The position numbers were made by a program, and so were the translations under genes. Of a stretch of DNA of 64,000 nt, positions 44,913-53,933 are shown one piece after another. Origin of the DNA: JAWKUK01 sp041398605 (GTDB lineage Bacteria; Planctomycetota; UBA1135; GCA-002686595). The stretch spans positions 297,625 to 361,624 of the forward strand of contig JAWKUK010000007.1 in assembly GCA_041398605.1 (NCBI GenBank). Reading direction: 5' to 3'. How positions within the stretch are numbered: the stretch's first letter is position 1; each line of letters opens with the position of its first letter. The notes beneath the pieces were generated by a model. It was given only the letters and a program-made list of their open reading frames with translations. It made no database searches and was not told the origin of the DNA.

Positions 44913-46183
44913 TCATCCCCTCCATCGACCTCATGGACGGCGCCGCCGTCCAGCTCATCGGCGGCCGCGAGAAGGCGCTCGACGCCGGCGACCCGCGCCC
45001 GTTGCTGCAGCGCTTCGCGCGCGTCGGCGAGGTCGCCGTCATCGACCTCGACGCGGCGCTCGGGCGCGGCTCGAACGAGGCCCTCGTCGCGGCGCTCTGT
45101 GCCCAGGCCGAGGTGCGCGTCGGGGGCGGCATCCGTGACGAGCGTACGGCGAAAGCGTGGCTGGATCGCGGCGCGGCCCGCATCATCATCGGCACCGCGG
45201 CAGCGCCTGCGTTGCTGCGGACGCTCCCCCGCGAGCGGGTCATCGTCGCGTTGGACGCAGAGGACGGCGACGTCGTCGTCGACGGCTGGCGCAAGAGGAC
45301 CGGGCGCGGCATCGCCGAGCGGATGCGCGAGCTGCGCGACTTTGCCGGCGGCTTCCTCGTGACCTTCGTCGAGCGCGAAGGGCGGCTCGGAGGGACGGCG
45401 TTGGAGCGCGTCGGCGGGCTCGTCGAAGCCGCGGACGGCGCGCGCGTCACGATCGCGGGCGGCGTGACGACGGCGCCCGAGGTCGCAGCCCTCGACGCGC
45501 TCGGCGCCGACGCGCAGGTCGGGATGGCGCTGTACACGGGGCGCATGGACCTCGCCGACGGCTTCCTCGCGCCGGCGACCTCCGATCGCGCGGACGGGCT
45601 CCTGCCGACGATCGTCACCGACGAGGGCGGCGTGGCGCTGGGCCTCGTGTACTCGAGCCGCGCGAGCGTGCGCGCCGCCTTGGAGCGCGGCCGCGGCGTC
45701 TACCAATCGCGCCAGCGCGGGCTCTGGGAGAAGGGCAGCGGCTCGGGCGCGACGCAGGAGCTGCTGCGCATCGAGCTCGACTGCGACCGCGATGCGCTCC
45801 GCTTCGTCGTGCGCCAGGCCGCGCCTGGCTTCTGCCACGCAGGCTCCAGGACGTGCTTTGGCGCGGAGCGCGGGTTCGCGGCGCTGGTGCGCAGCGCCGC
45901 GCAGGTCGCAGACGGCGCCCTCGTGCCCCAGCCGGGCAGCTACACCGCGCGCCTCCTCGCCGAGCGCCCGCTGCTCGCCGCGAAGCTGCGCGAGGAGGCC
46001 GTCGAGCTGGCCGAAGCGACGACGCCGGCCGAGGTCGCGCACGAGGCCGCGGACGTCCTGTACTTCACCGCCATCGCGATGGCGCGCGCGGGCGTCACGC
46101 TCGCGGCGGTCGAGGACGAGCTCACGCGGCGCGCGCGGCGCGTGACGCGCCGCGGCGGGGACGCCAAGGAGGTGCTCGCGTGA
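44909..46183 (+). CDS. hisA: Trifunctional fusion HisA-HisI-HisE
   Basis: 424 residues carrying three successive activities. Residues 1-~222 are HisA (ProFAR isomerase, step 4): IIPSIDLMDGAAVQL with Asp7, VGGGIRDERTAKAWL, VIVALDAEDGDVVVDGW with Asp116, and VTFVEREG with Thr152. Residues ~225-320 are HisI (PR-AMP cyclohydrolase, step 3): DGLLPTIVTDEGG, SRQRGLWEKGSGSGATQ and the metal sites ELDCDRDA and PGFCHAGSRTCFG. Residues ~340-415 are HisE (PR-ATP pyrophosphatase, step 2): SYTARLLAERPLLAAKL, REEAVELAEA and HEAADVLYFTAIAM. HisI-HisE fusions are common; the extra HisA at the front is unusual to my knowledge. There is no stop or start between the domains. Start and stop overlap hisF and hisD. 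Confidence 0.93.
   Translation: MIIPSIDLMDGAAVQLIGGREKALDAGDPRPLLQRFARVGEVAVIDLDAALGRGSNEALVAALCAQAEVRVGGGIRDERTAKAWLDRGAARIIIGTAAAPALLRTLPRERVIVALDAEDGDVVVDGWRKRTGRGIAERMRELRDFAGGFLVTFVEREGRLGGTALERVGGLVEAADGARVTIAGGVTTAPEVAALDALGADAQVGMALYTGRMDLADGFLAPATSDRADGLLPTIVTDEGGVALGLVYSSRASVRAALERGRGVYQSRQRGLWEKGSGSGATQELLRIELDCDRDALRFVVRQAAPGFCHAGSRTCFGAERGFAALVRSAAQVADGALVPQPGSYTARLLAERPLLAAKLREEAVELAEATTPAEVAHEAADVLYFTAIAMARAGVTLAAVEDELTRRARRVTRRGGDAKEVLA
46164..46182 (+). promoter_or_regulatory. Ribosome binding site for hisD inside the hisA fusion gene
   Basis: AAGGAGG (46166-46172) lies 7 bases before the GTG at 46180 and is embedded in codons for AKEVLA, an almost exact copy of the hisB-hisH junction. 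Confidence 0.7.
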
Positions 46184-47562
46184 GCCCCGACGTGACGCTG
46201 ACCAGCGCCGTGCGACTGCGCCGCGTGTCGGCGCAGGACGTCGAACGCGCCGCGCCCTCGCCCGTCGACCGCGAGGCGCTGCAGGTCGCAGCAGGGCTGA
46301 TCGACGCCGTGCGCGCGGGGGGCCTTGACGCGCTGCGCGAGCTCGCGGCGCGCTTCGATGGGCTCGCGCGCGAGGCGCCCCTCGTGCACGACCGCGCCGC
46401 GCTCGAGGCGGCGGCGCTCACGATCCCGGCGGACGTGCGCGCGCTCCTGGCGCGCACGCGCGACCGGATCGCGCGCTTTGCGGCGGCCCAACGGCGTTCG
46501 ATCGTCGAGTTCGAGACGTCCCACGACGGCGTGCGCGCGGGGCAGCGCGTGGTGCCCGTCGAGCGCGCGGGCTGTTATGCGCCCGGCGGGCGTTATCCGC
46601 TGCCCTCTTCGGTCCTGATGACCGCGGTCACGGCGCGCGCGGCGGGCGTCGAGCGCGTGGTCGTCGCGACGCCCCGTCCGAGCGCGTTGATGCTCGCCGC
46701 GGCGCACGTCGCGGGTGCGGACATGGTCTTGGCGGCGGGCGGCGCGCACGCCGTGGCCGCCCTGGCGCTGGGCGTCGGCGTCCCCAAGGTCGACCTCGTC
46801 GTCGGGCCTGGCAACCGCTTCGTGACGGCGGCCAAACAGCTCCTGTTCGGCGAGGTGGGCATCGACCTGCCCGCGGGCCCGAGCGAGCTCGTGCTCGTCG
46901 CGGAGCCTGACGCGGACCCAGAGCTCGCGGCCGCGGACCTCCTGGCGCAGGCCGAGCACGACCCGGACGCGCGCGCGATCCTGGTCGTCGTCGCGGCCTC
47001 CGCTTCCGACCCCGACGCGGCGCGCTTCGTAGCGGCGGTCGAGGCGGCGCTCGGGCGGCAGCTCGCCTCACTCGCGACGGCCGAGGTCGCGCGCGCGGCG
47101 CTCGCCCATGGGTGCGCGGTGATCGCGCGCGGCCTGGACGAGGCGCTCGCCGTCGTCGACGCGCTCGCCCCGGAGCACCTGCAGCTCGCGCTCGCTGACC
47201 CGGCCGCGTTCGAGCGCCGTGTCCGGCACGCCGGCGCGGTCTTCCTGGGCGAGGCGGCGGCCGAGGTGCTGGGCGACTACGGCGCCGGGCCGAACCACGT
47301 GCTCCCGACCGGCGGCGCCGCGCGCTACTCCGGCGGGCTCTCCGTCCACACGTTCCTGCGGATCCGCACGTGGCTCGCCATTGACGACCCCGCGAGCGCG
47401 CGCTCGATCGCGATGGACGCGGCGAGCCTCGCCCGGTTAGAAGGCCTCGCCGCCCACGCTCGCGCCGCGAGCGCGCGCCATGGAACACGGTTCGCATCGC
47501 GTTCTCCGGCGCAGGCCCCGTTGGAGCCTGCGTCTAGCGGGGAGACTTCGAATCGCCGCTGA
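46180..47562 (+). CDS. hisD: Histidinol dehydrogenase
   Basis: 460 residues from a GTG overlapping the preceding stop (GTGA). HisD oxidises histidinol to histidine in two NAD-dependent steps using zinc. Typical blocks: VERAGCYAPGGRYPLPSSV, VLAAGGAHAVAALALG, DLVVGPGNRFVTAAKQLLFG, EVGIDLPAGPSELVLVAE, DLLAQAEHDPDARAIL with zinc-binding Gln and His, the catalytic Glu-His pair in ALAPEHLQLAL and GAGPNHVLPTGGAARYSG. After the normal end (HARAASARH) it carries about 23 extra residues ending ASSGETSNRR, which overlap the 3' end of the convergent gene by 29 bases. Last gene of the operon. Confidence 0.95.
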   Translation: MSPDVTLTSAVRLRRVSAQDVERAAPSPVDREALQVAAGLIDAVRAGGLDALRELAARFDGLAREAPLVHDRAALEAAALTIPADVRALLARTRDRIARFAAAQRRSIVEFETSHDGVRAGQRVVPVERAGCYAPGGRYPLPSSVLMTAVTARAAGVERVVVATPRPSALMLAAAHVAGADMVLAAGGAHAVAALALGVGVPKVDLVVGPGNRFVTAAKQLLFGEVGIDLPAGPSELVLVAEPDADPELAAADLLAQAEHDPDARAILVVVAASASDPDAARFVAAVEAALGRQLASLATAEVARAALAHGCAVIARGLDEALAVVDALAPEHLQLALADPAAFERRVRHAGAVFLGEAAAEVLGDYGAGPNHVLPTGGAARYSGGLSVHTFLRIRTWLAIDDPASARSIAMDAASLARLEGLAAHARAASARHGTRFASRSPAQAPLEPASSGETSNRR

Positions 47563-49504
47563 GCGGCTCGCGCGTGCGCCGCCCGAGTCGCCTGCTCTCA
47601 CGGTCCAGCGCCAGGCGCAGGACCTCTTTCTCCGCGCGCAAGGCGACCGAACTCAACAAGTCCGCCTTCTTCTCAAGCGCTCGCTCGTACCAAGTCTGCG
47701 CGCGGTCGCGCCCGAACGCCGCGAACTGCGGATCAGTGGTAGCGACGCTGTTGCTCCACGTCATCCACTCAACGGCGAGGTCGTAGCGGCCGTCACCGGT
47801 GCTCGGGGCGCCGAGGTCCTCCCGCGCGAGCTTTCGTTCGCGCTCGGGGGTGCCCTCAGCGAGCAAGCTCAGGCCACGGTCGAGCTCAGTCCCAAGGATC
47901 AGCAGTATCCGCCCGAGCTCGTACTTCGCATCCGGGTCGCCCGGGCTCGCGGCGAGGCGCGCCTCGAACTTGGACAACTCCCGGTAGGGAGCGAGGTCCT
48001 GGCCATAGCTCATCAGCTCCTGCCGCAGCCCCTGCCGTAGCTCCGATGCTCTCGCGCCTCTGATCGCGCGATTGGCGCCCTCGTACAGGAGCTCTGCGAG
48101 GTCGTAGCGCCGTGAATCGAGGCAAGCGTCGAGGGCCGAGAACACCTCGCTCATGTACTTGTCCAGATCGGCCGTGTTCTTTGTGGGCACGAAGTCCGCC
48201 CAGGCCATGCCGCGCGCATGGAGCTCATCAACGGCGAAGCGCTCCACACGCTCCGCCAGGATCGCGGCGCATAAGCCAATGTCGCGGCTACCGAGCGCGA
48301 GATCGCGCTGGGCCACTTCGAGCAACATAAAGGCTTCGCCGCCCTCGACCTGGCGCGCGTCCCGAAGGATGTCCCATCCAAGGGCCGCCTTGTCTCCAGG
48401 CGTCTTGGCGGCGGCGAGGCGGCTCTTGTAGGTGAGCTCCACCCTGTCGCGCAGCTCCTTGGCGCGCGCGGCATCGGGCGCGAGCCACCGGCCATCGGGT
48501 GCCCGACGATCCAACCCTGCGGTGCTCTCGTCCGAGAGGTCGCCGAGCAATTCACGTGCGTCATCCGCGTCAGCGCCCGAGAGCTCAGGCGCCGCGGTTG
48601 CGAGCCAGTGCCTCGCACGCTCGACCGCGAGCTGGCGCAGGGCGACGTCGCCGCCGCGCCCGGCCCAGTCCGCCCATTCACGGCCGAGCTCGAACTGCTC
48701 GCGCGCAGACTTCGGATCCTTCAGATCGCGGTTCGCGAGCAAGGCCAGGAGCGCCGCGCCGTCCGCGTCACCAGCGCGCGCCAACCGCGACAGCGCGCGT
48801 GCTGTGTCGCCGCGTTGGGCAAAATCGAAGCGCGCGGCGGCGAGATACTCTGCGGCCTTCGCTTCCCCAATCCTCGCCGCGAGCAGCGCCTTGGACACAC
48901 CGGGTGATCTGTATGCGGTGAGCTTCGCCTGCAGCGCCTTGGCCCTCGGCGGAGGCTCGGTCGCAACGGGCGCCGCTTTGAGCAGCACGCCGAGGATCCG
49001 ATCCGCCAACGGATACTGCTCAGCCCAGAACATCTCCTCGGCCCGGTCGAGCGCAAAGCGCGCCAAGTTGGGCCGTAACGGACCCTCGACGCCCGCGATG
49101 AGCTGGCAAGCGCCTTCCGCTCTCTGTACACCAAAGTCGCCTTGGAAGTCTTGTGCCAGACGCGCGAGCGCCTCCTCGAAGAGCTCGAGGTCCAGGTCTC
49201 GAATGGCCAATTCCCGTGCGAAGCTGATATAGGCAAAGCGCTCGGCGGCGCCACGGGCATGGCTCTTCGCACCCTCGAGCAAGCTCTGCGCGACCTCCCG
49301 GAGCTGCCCACTCGCGATCTCCAACTTGAACGTCGCGCGACACTGTTCGACGAGCGCTTGAACCTCTTCAGCAGGAGGGATGGGCTGCTTCTCCTGCGCG
49401 CGCAGAGCCGTCACGACGACACGGCACGGCGTCACGCCAGCGACAGGGACGGCGCTCAGGAGGCCCAAGGAGCAGGCCACGATCGAGAGGTTCCACTGGC
49501 TCAT
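47534..49504 (-). CDS. Large alpha-helical secreted protein, function unknown
   Basis: 656 residues beginning with a signal peptide (LSIVACSLGLLSAVPVAG). The whole mature part is rich in Ala, Leu, Glu and Arg with SEL1/TPR-like helical pairs, e.g. AERFAYISFARELAIRDLDLE split as AERFAYISFARELA and LDLELFEEALARL, QYPLADRILGVLLKAAP and DAKYELGRILLILG. A Trp-containing segment YDLAVEWMTWSNS lies near the C-terminus. I do not recognise a family. It was probably not transferred with the his operon: it is convergent with hisD and its last 29 bases overlap hisD. Codon third positions are less GC-biased than in the his genes. Likely a periplasmic scaffold or binding protein. Confidence 0.75.
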   Translation of the reverse strand: MSQWNLSIVACSLGLLSAVPVAGVTPCRVVVTALRAQEKQPIPPAEEVQALVEQCRATFKLEIASGQLREVAQSLLEGAKSHARGAAERFAYISFARELAIRDLDLELFEEALARLAQDFQGDFGVQRAEGACQLIAGVEGPLRPNLARFALDRAEEMFWAEQYPLADRILGVLLKAAPVATEPPPRAKALQAKLTAYRSPGVSKALLAARIGEAKAAEYLAAARFDFAQRGDTARALSRLARAGDADGAALLALLANRDLKDPKSAREQFELGREWADWAGRGGDVALRQLAVERARHWLATAAPELSGADADDARELLGDLSDESTAGLDRRAPDGRWLAPDAARAKELRDRVELTYKSRLAAAKTPGDKAALGWDILRDARQVEGGEAFMLLEVAQRDLALGSRDIGLCAAILAERVERFAVDELHARGMAWADFVPTKNTADLDKYMSEVFSALDACLDSRRYDLAELLYEGANRAIRGARASELRQGLRQELMSYGQDLAPYRELSKFEARLAASPGDPDAKYELGRILLILGTELDRGLSLLAEGTPERERKLAREDLGAPSTGDGRYDLAVEWMTWSNSVATTDPQFAAFGRDRAQTWYERALEKKADLLSSVALRAEKEVLRLALDRESRRLGRRTREPLSGDSKSPR

Positions 49505-49748
49505 GGGGCGTCAGACGGAGAGCAAAGCGACTTGTCACGCGGATCTCCTGGAATACAAGTGCGCGGCGCCACGCTCACTCCATTTCGCCGCGCAGGGCGA
49601 GGCTTGTCTAAGCGTCACCCGCCCGTCGAATCGTACAGCCAGGTGACCCGCGGGGTGGGCGTGGGCCAATCCGACCGCGCATGGACCTATGATGTGGATT
49701 ACCATCGCGTCGTCCCAGAGCGTACCCCCGACCCAACAAGTGCTTGCC

Positions 49749-50774
49749 ATGCGCCACCCGTCGTTGCCCTCGCCCTTCGTGCTCCTCGTGTTGCTCTCAG
49801 CGTGCGCCGGAGTCGATAAGCGCTTGCGTGAGCAGAACGCTCCAAGCGAGCGATGGGACAGAGCATTCTCGAAGACGCAGACGACCGAAGCCTCGGATGC
49901 GTCATTGCGGTCGACAGCCAAGGCGACGCCGACACACCCCGAGAGCGCCTATCCCGGGTACGAGGTCGGCCCTGACAAGAAGAACCTCATTTGGACGCCC
50001 GGCGCCACGCACTCGACGCGCCCACACCAGAGTGCGTCCTTCGAGAGAGACCGCTGGACACCGGACCCTGGATATGAATTCTCGCCACCCAACTCCCCGC
50101 TCGTCACATGGCAGCCGGGCGCACGCAACCCGTCGCGCGCCCATGTCTCGGCCGGTCAGATCGAGGGTGAATGGATCCTCGATCCGGGCTACGTGATCGA
50201 TTCGCGTGGGCTCCCGAAGTGGACCCCCGGGCGACCCCACCGCACCGATCCAGACTTGGTCGCAGGGGCGCGCGAAGGCAGCTGGGTCACGGCGGCGAAG
50301 AGGACTCCGAAGGGCGACGTCGCGCAGTCGCCAGGCGCCGCTCAAGAGGCGCAGGCGGCAGCGTCGCCGGCCCAGGCGGATCCGAGCTGGGCCCTCACGG
50401 AGTGGTCGCTGGGCGAGGCCATGCGCCTGCACGCGGACGTCCTGAGCGAGCGGCGAGCCGCCGGCGAGCAGCGTGCAGACTTGATACGCGAGCTGACGCT
50501 GCAACGTGACCAAGAGATGCAGGCTGCGGTCGCCTCAGCGCTCCCCGCAGAGGACCCCGCCGCGCGTCGCGCGGTCGTCGACCTGGCGTTGCGCGGCATG
50601 GACTCCGGATTCAGCGGCTGGACCGCGCTCGGCAGCGACCGTTCCGGCGCGGCGCTGAGAGAGGTGCGTTCGCAGTGCTCGTCCGTCTCGGATGTCGATC
50701 GCGCGGCGGAGCTCTTCATCCGAGTGCGACGCGCCGCGACGCGCGCCACGGGCCAGCCCGGGAGCGTTCGCTAG
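49749..50774 (+). CDS. Lipoprotein with three Trp/Pro-rich repeats
   Basis: 341 residues starting at the ATG at 49749, where a lipoprotein signal (SPFVLLVLLSACAG, Cys near residue 18) fits; an ATG 60 bases upstream is less good. Residues ~65-185 hold three repeats of about 38-40 residues (about 49951-50295). Each begins PGY, continues with a variable segment to W(T/Q)PG, has His or Asn-Pro, then A-G-x-x-E-G-x-W or similar and ends at the next DPGY. The C-terminal ~130 residues are helical (LGEAMRLHADVLSERRAAGE). No family recognised. The repeats look like a ligand- or glycan-binding surface on the outer face of the envelope. Confidence 0.7.
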   Translation: MRHPSLPSPFVLLVLLSACAGVDKRLREQNAPSERWDRAFSKTQTTEASDASLRSTAKATPTHPESAYPGYEVGPDKKNLIWTPGATHSTRPHQSASFERDRWTPDPGYEFSPPNSPLVTWQPGARNPSRAHVSAGQIEGEWILDPGYVIDSRGLPKWTPGRPHRTDPDLVAGAREGSWVTAAKRTPKGDVAQSPGAAQEAQAAASPAQADPSWALTEWSLGEAMRLHADVLSERRAAGEQRADLIRELTLQRDQEMQAAVASALPAEDPAARRAVVDLALRGMDSGFSGWTALGSDRSGAALREVRSQCSSVSDVDRAAELFIRVRRAATRATGQPGSVR

Positions 50775-50993
50775 CGGAGTGAGCCTCGTGCGGGCGCCAA
50801 GCGCCTGGGCGGCGCGCGCGCTACTGTTCAAATCCGCGTGACGCGCGCCAGGGGCCCCCGTCCTCCACTTCAGCTGCGGGTCATGGTCCGACTTCGACCG
50901 GGGCCCGCGCCGGAGCACGGAGGCGACGTACTGGCTCCGCAAACGCAATGAAGCAACGCTTTGAAGCCCAATCCGTCACCCGAACCGCGTCCC

Positions 50994-51677
50994 ATGCCTG
51001 ACGACTCGATGCCGCCGCACGACGCGTCGCAGGCCGCGCTGTCGTTCAACGACCTGCCCGCGCCGGCGGTGTCTTTGGCGCTCCTGGCCAAGGCCCAGGC
51101 GGGCGACCGCGAAGCGCTGCATGACCTCTTGACGCGTTATCAAGACCGGCTGCACCGAATCGTGAGCATCCAGCTCGGAGGGAGCAAGCTGCGACGCATG
51201 CACGACTCGTTGGACGTCGTGCAGGACACCTTCCTCGCGGCGCTACCAAAGATCGCGGAGCTGCGACCGCGGTCGCCGTCGAGCCTCCTGCGCTGGCTCG
51301 CGATGATCGCCCTCCATCAGGTGCGCGACGCTTACGACCACCAACACGCGCAAAAGCGGGACATGGACCGCGTCCTTCAGGACGGCGGGTCCGTCAGCGG
51401 CCAACGCCGCTTCGACGGCATCGCGAGCACGGGCAACGGCCCCGCAGAGGAGGCGGAGCTCGCCGAGCTGCGCGCCCTGCTCGACAACGAGGTCGCGCGC
51501 CTCCCGGAGGACAAGCGGCGCGTGGTGCTGTTGCGCGACTATTGCGGCGAGGCCTGGGAGCACATCGCGGAGGAGCTCCACCGCGACCAGGGGGCTGCGC
51601 GCCAACTGCACCAGCGCGCATGGATCCGCCTGCGCGGCCAGCTGCGCTCCGTGCTCGAAGACCGCCGTACGGACTGA
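50994..51677 (+). CDS. ECF-type RNA polymerase sigma factor
   Basis: A 227-residue ECF sigma factor. Of possible starts (TTG 50961, ATG 50994, ATG 51009) I take 50994. Region 2 is visible as LLTRYQDRLHRIVSIQLGG, MHDSLDVVQDTFLAALPKI and LLRWLAMIALHQVRDAYD. Region 4 reads LPEDKRRVVLLRDYCG, AWEHIAEELHRDQGAARQLH then RAWIRLRGQLRSVL. Between them lies a Gly/Ser-containing linker. It is not followed by a kinase, unlike the other two sigma factors in the window, and a photolyase gene follows at 160 bases on the same strand; light or UV stress control is conceivable but unproven. Confidence 0.9.
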   Translation: MPDDSMPPHDASQAALSFNDLPAPAVSLALLAKAQAGDREALHDLLTRYQDRLHRIVSIQLGGSKLRRMHDSLDVVQDTFLAALPKIAELRPRSPSSLLRWLAMIALHQVRDAYDHQHAQKRDMDRVLQDGGSVSGQRRFDGIASTGNGPAEEAELAELRALLDNEVARLPEDKRRVVLLRDYCGEAWEHIAEELHRDQGAARQLHQRAWIRLRGQLRSVLEDRRTD

Positions 51678-51837
51678 TCCTGATCGGTCACAGTCGTTCG
51701 CGGAGAGGTGCGGCGTACGCCGTCGAGCCGATCGAGCCGATCGAGCTTCAAGCCGCCGGTACGGAATTCCGACTCGAGAGGTCGAAGCAGGCCGCCCCGG
51801 CTGCATCCTGCGGCCCCGCACCTTCGAAGACCTCGGA

Positions 51838-53313
51838 ATGATCGCCCCCCTCGACCGGCTGTCGACCCTGAACGCCCGACCCACCGCCGCGGACGGCGCG
51901 TACGTCCTCTACTGGATGAACGCGCAGCGGCGCACGGGGTGGAACTTCGGCCTAGAGCACGCCGTCGCGCGCGCGCGGGAGCTCAGTCGGCCGCTGCTCG
52001 TCTACGAGGGGCTCTCGGCGTCGTACCGCTGGGCCAGCGACCGCTTCCATGCGTTTGTCCTCGACGGAATGCGCGCGAACGCCGCGGCCTGCGAGGCCGC
52101 CGGCGTCAGCTACTACCCGTACGTCGAACCCGACGTCCACGCCGGGCGGGGGCTCCTCGCGGCGCTCACAAAAGGGGCCGCGCTGGTCGTCACCGACGAA
52201 TGGCCGTGTTTCCACTTGCCGCGCTGGGTCGCGCGCGTCGCGGCCGAGTCCACCGTGCGCGTCGAAGCGGTCGACTCGTGCGGGATCCTGCCGCTGCGCT
52301 CGGCGGGCAAGGAGGTCACACGCGCCTTCGACATGCGCCGGCACCTGCAGAAGGTCGCGGTCGAGGCCCTGCACCGCTGGCCGCTCGCGGCGCCGCTCGC
52401 AGACTACGACCGTGCGCGCGGCGCGGCGGCGCTACCCCGCGCGCTGACCAAGCGCTGGCCCGCGAGCGACCTCGCGCGCGTCGACCTCAGCGCGCTGCCG
52501 ATCGATCACTCCGTCGGCGTCGTCACCACGCAGCCTGGCGGGCAAGACGCCGCGCGCGCGCGGCTCCTGACGTTCGTTCAGTCCAAGCTCGCGCGGTACC
52601 CGGAGCGCAACGAGCCGATGGCCGACGCCACCAGCGGGCTATCGCCGCACCTGCACTTCGGACACATCGGCGCGCACGAGGTGCTCGACGCGGTGCTGCG
52701 CAGCGAAGACTGGGACCCCTCTTCGATCGAGGCCGCGCGGCCAACGGGCAAGCGCGAGGGCTTCTGGGGCCTGTCCGCCGCTGCGGAGGGCTTCATCGAC
52801 GAGCTCATCACCTGGCGCGAGGTCTGCTTCAACACAGCGTTCCACCGCCCGGACGACTACGACCGCTTCGACAGCCTGCCAGCGTTCGCACGCACGACGC
52901 TCGCCAAGCACGCGGGCGATCCGCGGCCGCGCCTCTATTCGCTCGAGCAGCTAGACGCCGCGGAGACCGACGACGACGTCTGGAACGCCGCCCAACGCCA
53001 GTTGCGCCGCGAGGGAGTGATCCACAACTACCTGCGCATGCTGTGGGGCAAGCGCGTGCTGACGTGGACGCGCGACGCGCGCCAGGCGCTGGAGTTCCTG
53101 ATCGAGATGAACAACAAGTGGTCGCTCGATGGCAGGGACCCCAACTCCTACGGCGGCATCTTCTGGTGCCTCGGGCGCTACGACCGAGGGTGGCCCGAGC
53201 GCGAGGTGTTCGGCGTCGTGCGGTCGATGACGAGCGCGAGCACGCGCCGCAAGCTGGACCTCGACGAGTACCTCGTCCGCTACGGCAAGGGGCAGCGCGC
53301 GCTCTTCGACTGA
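51838..53313 (+). CDS. Class II CPD photolyase
   Basis: 491 residues. Photolyases use FADH- and blue light to split cyclobutane pyrimidine dimers in DNA. The N-terminal alpha/beta domain opens with YVLYWMNAQRRTGWNFGLEHA, the class II hallmark (usual form: YWMxRDxRxxDNWAL). The FAD-binding helical domain shows GLSPHLHFGHIGAHEVL, FIDELITWREVCFNTAFH, NYLRMLWGKRVLTWT and the very conserved LDGRDPNSYGGIFW followed by GRYDRGWPEREVFGVVR and RRKLDLDEY. Length fits the class. It begins after a spacer containing a short CGAGCCGAT repeat and ends 4 bases before a convergent gene. Confidence 0.93.
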   Translation: MIAPLDRLSTLNARPTAADGAYVLYWMNAQRRTGWNFGLEHAVARARELSRPLLVYEGLSASYRWASDRFHAFVLDGMRANAAACEAAGVSYYPYVEPDVHAGRGLLAALTKGAALVVTDEWPCFHLPRWVARVAAESTVRVEAVDSCGILPLRSAGKEVTRAFDMRRHLQKVAVEALHRWPLAAPLADYDRARGAAALPRALTKRWPASDLARVDLSALPIDHSVGVVTTQPGGQDAARARLLTFVQSKLARYPERNEPMADATSGLSPHLHFGHIGAHEVLDAVLRSEDWDPSSIEAARPTGKREGFWGLSAAAEGFIDELITWREVCFNTAFHRPDDYDRFDSLPAFARTTLAKHAGDPRPRLYSLEQLDAAETDDDVWNAAQRQLRREGVIHNYLRMLWGKRVLTWTRDARQALEFLIEMNNKWSLDGRDPNSYGGIFWCLGRYDRGWPEREVFGVVRSMTSASTRRKLDLDEYLVRYGKGQRALFD

Positions 53314-53317
53314 AGCC

Positions 53318-53917
53318 TCAATAGCCAGCAGCTTTGGCCGCCGCCGCGTCATAGCGCGTAAAGTCGCCCGCGCTCGCCTTGAGGTCGTATCCGTACGTAG
53401 CCTCGACCTCCTCGACGAACTCGTCCAGATCAGCAGCGCCGCTCAGGTCGTTGCGCCGCAGGAAGCGGATCGGGAGATTGTTCCAATACGTGTGCTTCTC
53501 TGCCGTCGGCGAGATGCGCCCGGGCCAGAAGTACTGATCGACGATGCTCACCGGCGAGGCCGTGACCGACGACGCCTTGGTCGCCTTGCTGAGATACCAG
53601 TGCTCCTGCCGGACGCCATCCGTCGTGACGGCCTCGACACGCAAGAACCCGACCGCAGTCCAACGCACGATCGTCTGTGCGTACTGCCGCGCCTCCCCGA
53701 CGGGGACTTTGGGATAGAGGCCGTCGTCGACCTGCGAATCCGTGCCATCAAACGGCTGATAGAGCACATAACCACCGCTGTCGATCTCGGGGATCGCAAT
53801 GTTCGTCGCGCTGGACTCGGGCGCGGAGGCACCGACGGGCGTCGGCGCAGGCGACCATGTGCTCACGAAGGCGGCGAGGGACAAGACGAACGCGGAGGCG
53901 GAGATGTGGCGGGCCAT
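53318..53917 (-). CDS. Secreted protein of unknown function
   Basis: 199 residues from the ATG at 53917, giving a signal peptide (ISASAFVLSLAAFVSTW). The longer open frame upstream overlaps the kinase gene and is Arg/Ser-rich, so it is not used. The mature part reads DSGGYVLYQPFDGTDSQ, VPVGEARQYAQTIVRW, VEAVTTDGVRQEHWYLSK and VEEVEATYGYDLKASAGD, a small mixed alpha/beta domain. No family recognised. It lies 16 bases downstream of the kinase gene on the same strand and may belong to its transcript. Confidence 0.72.
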   Translation of the reverse strand: MARHISASAFVLSLAAFVSTWSPAPTPVGASAPESSATNIAIPEIDSGGYVLYQPFDGTDSQVDDGLYPKVPVGEARQYAQTIVRWTAVGFLRVEAVTTDGVRQEHWYLSKATKASSVTASPVSIVDQYFWPGRISPTAEKHTYWNNLPIRFLRRNDLSGAADLDEFVEEVEATYGYDLKASAGDFTRYDAAAAKAAGY

Positions 53918-53933
53918 TGGCGGAGCTGTGTGG

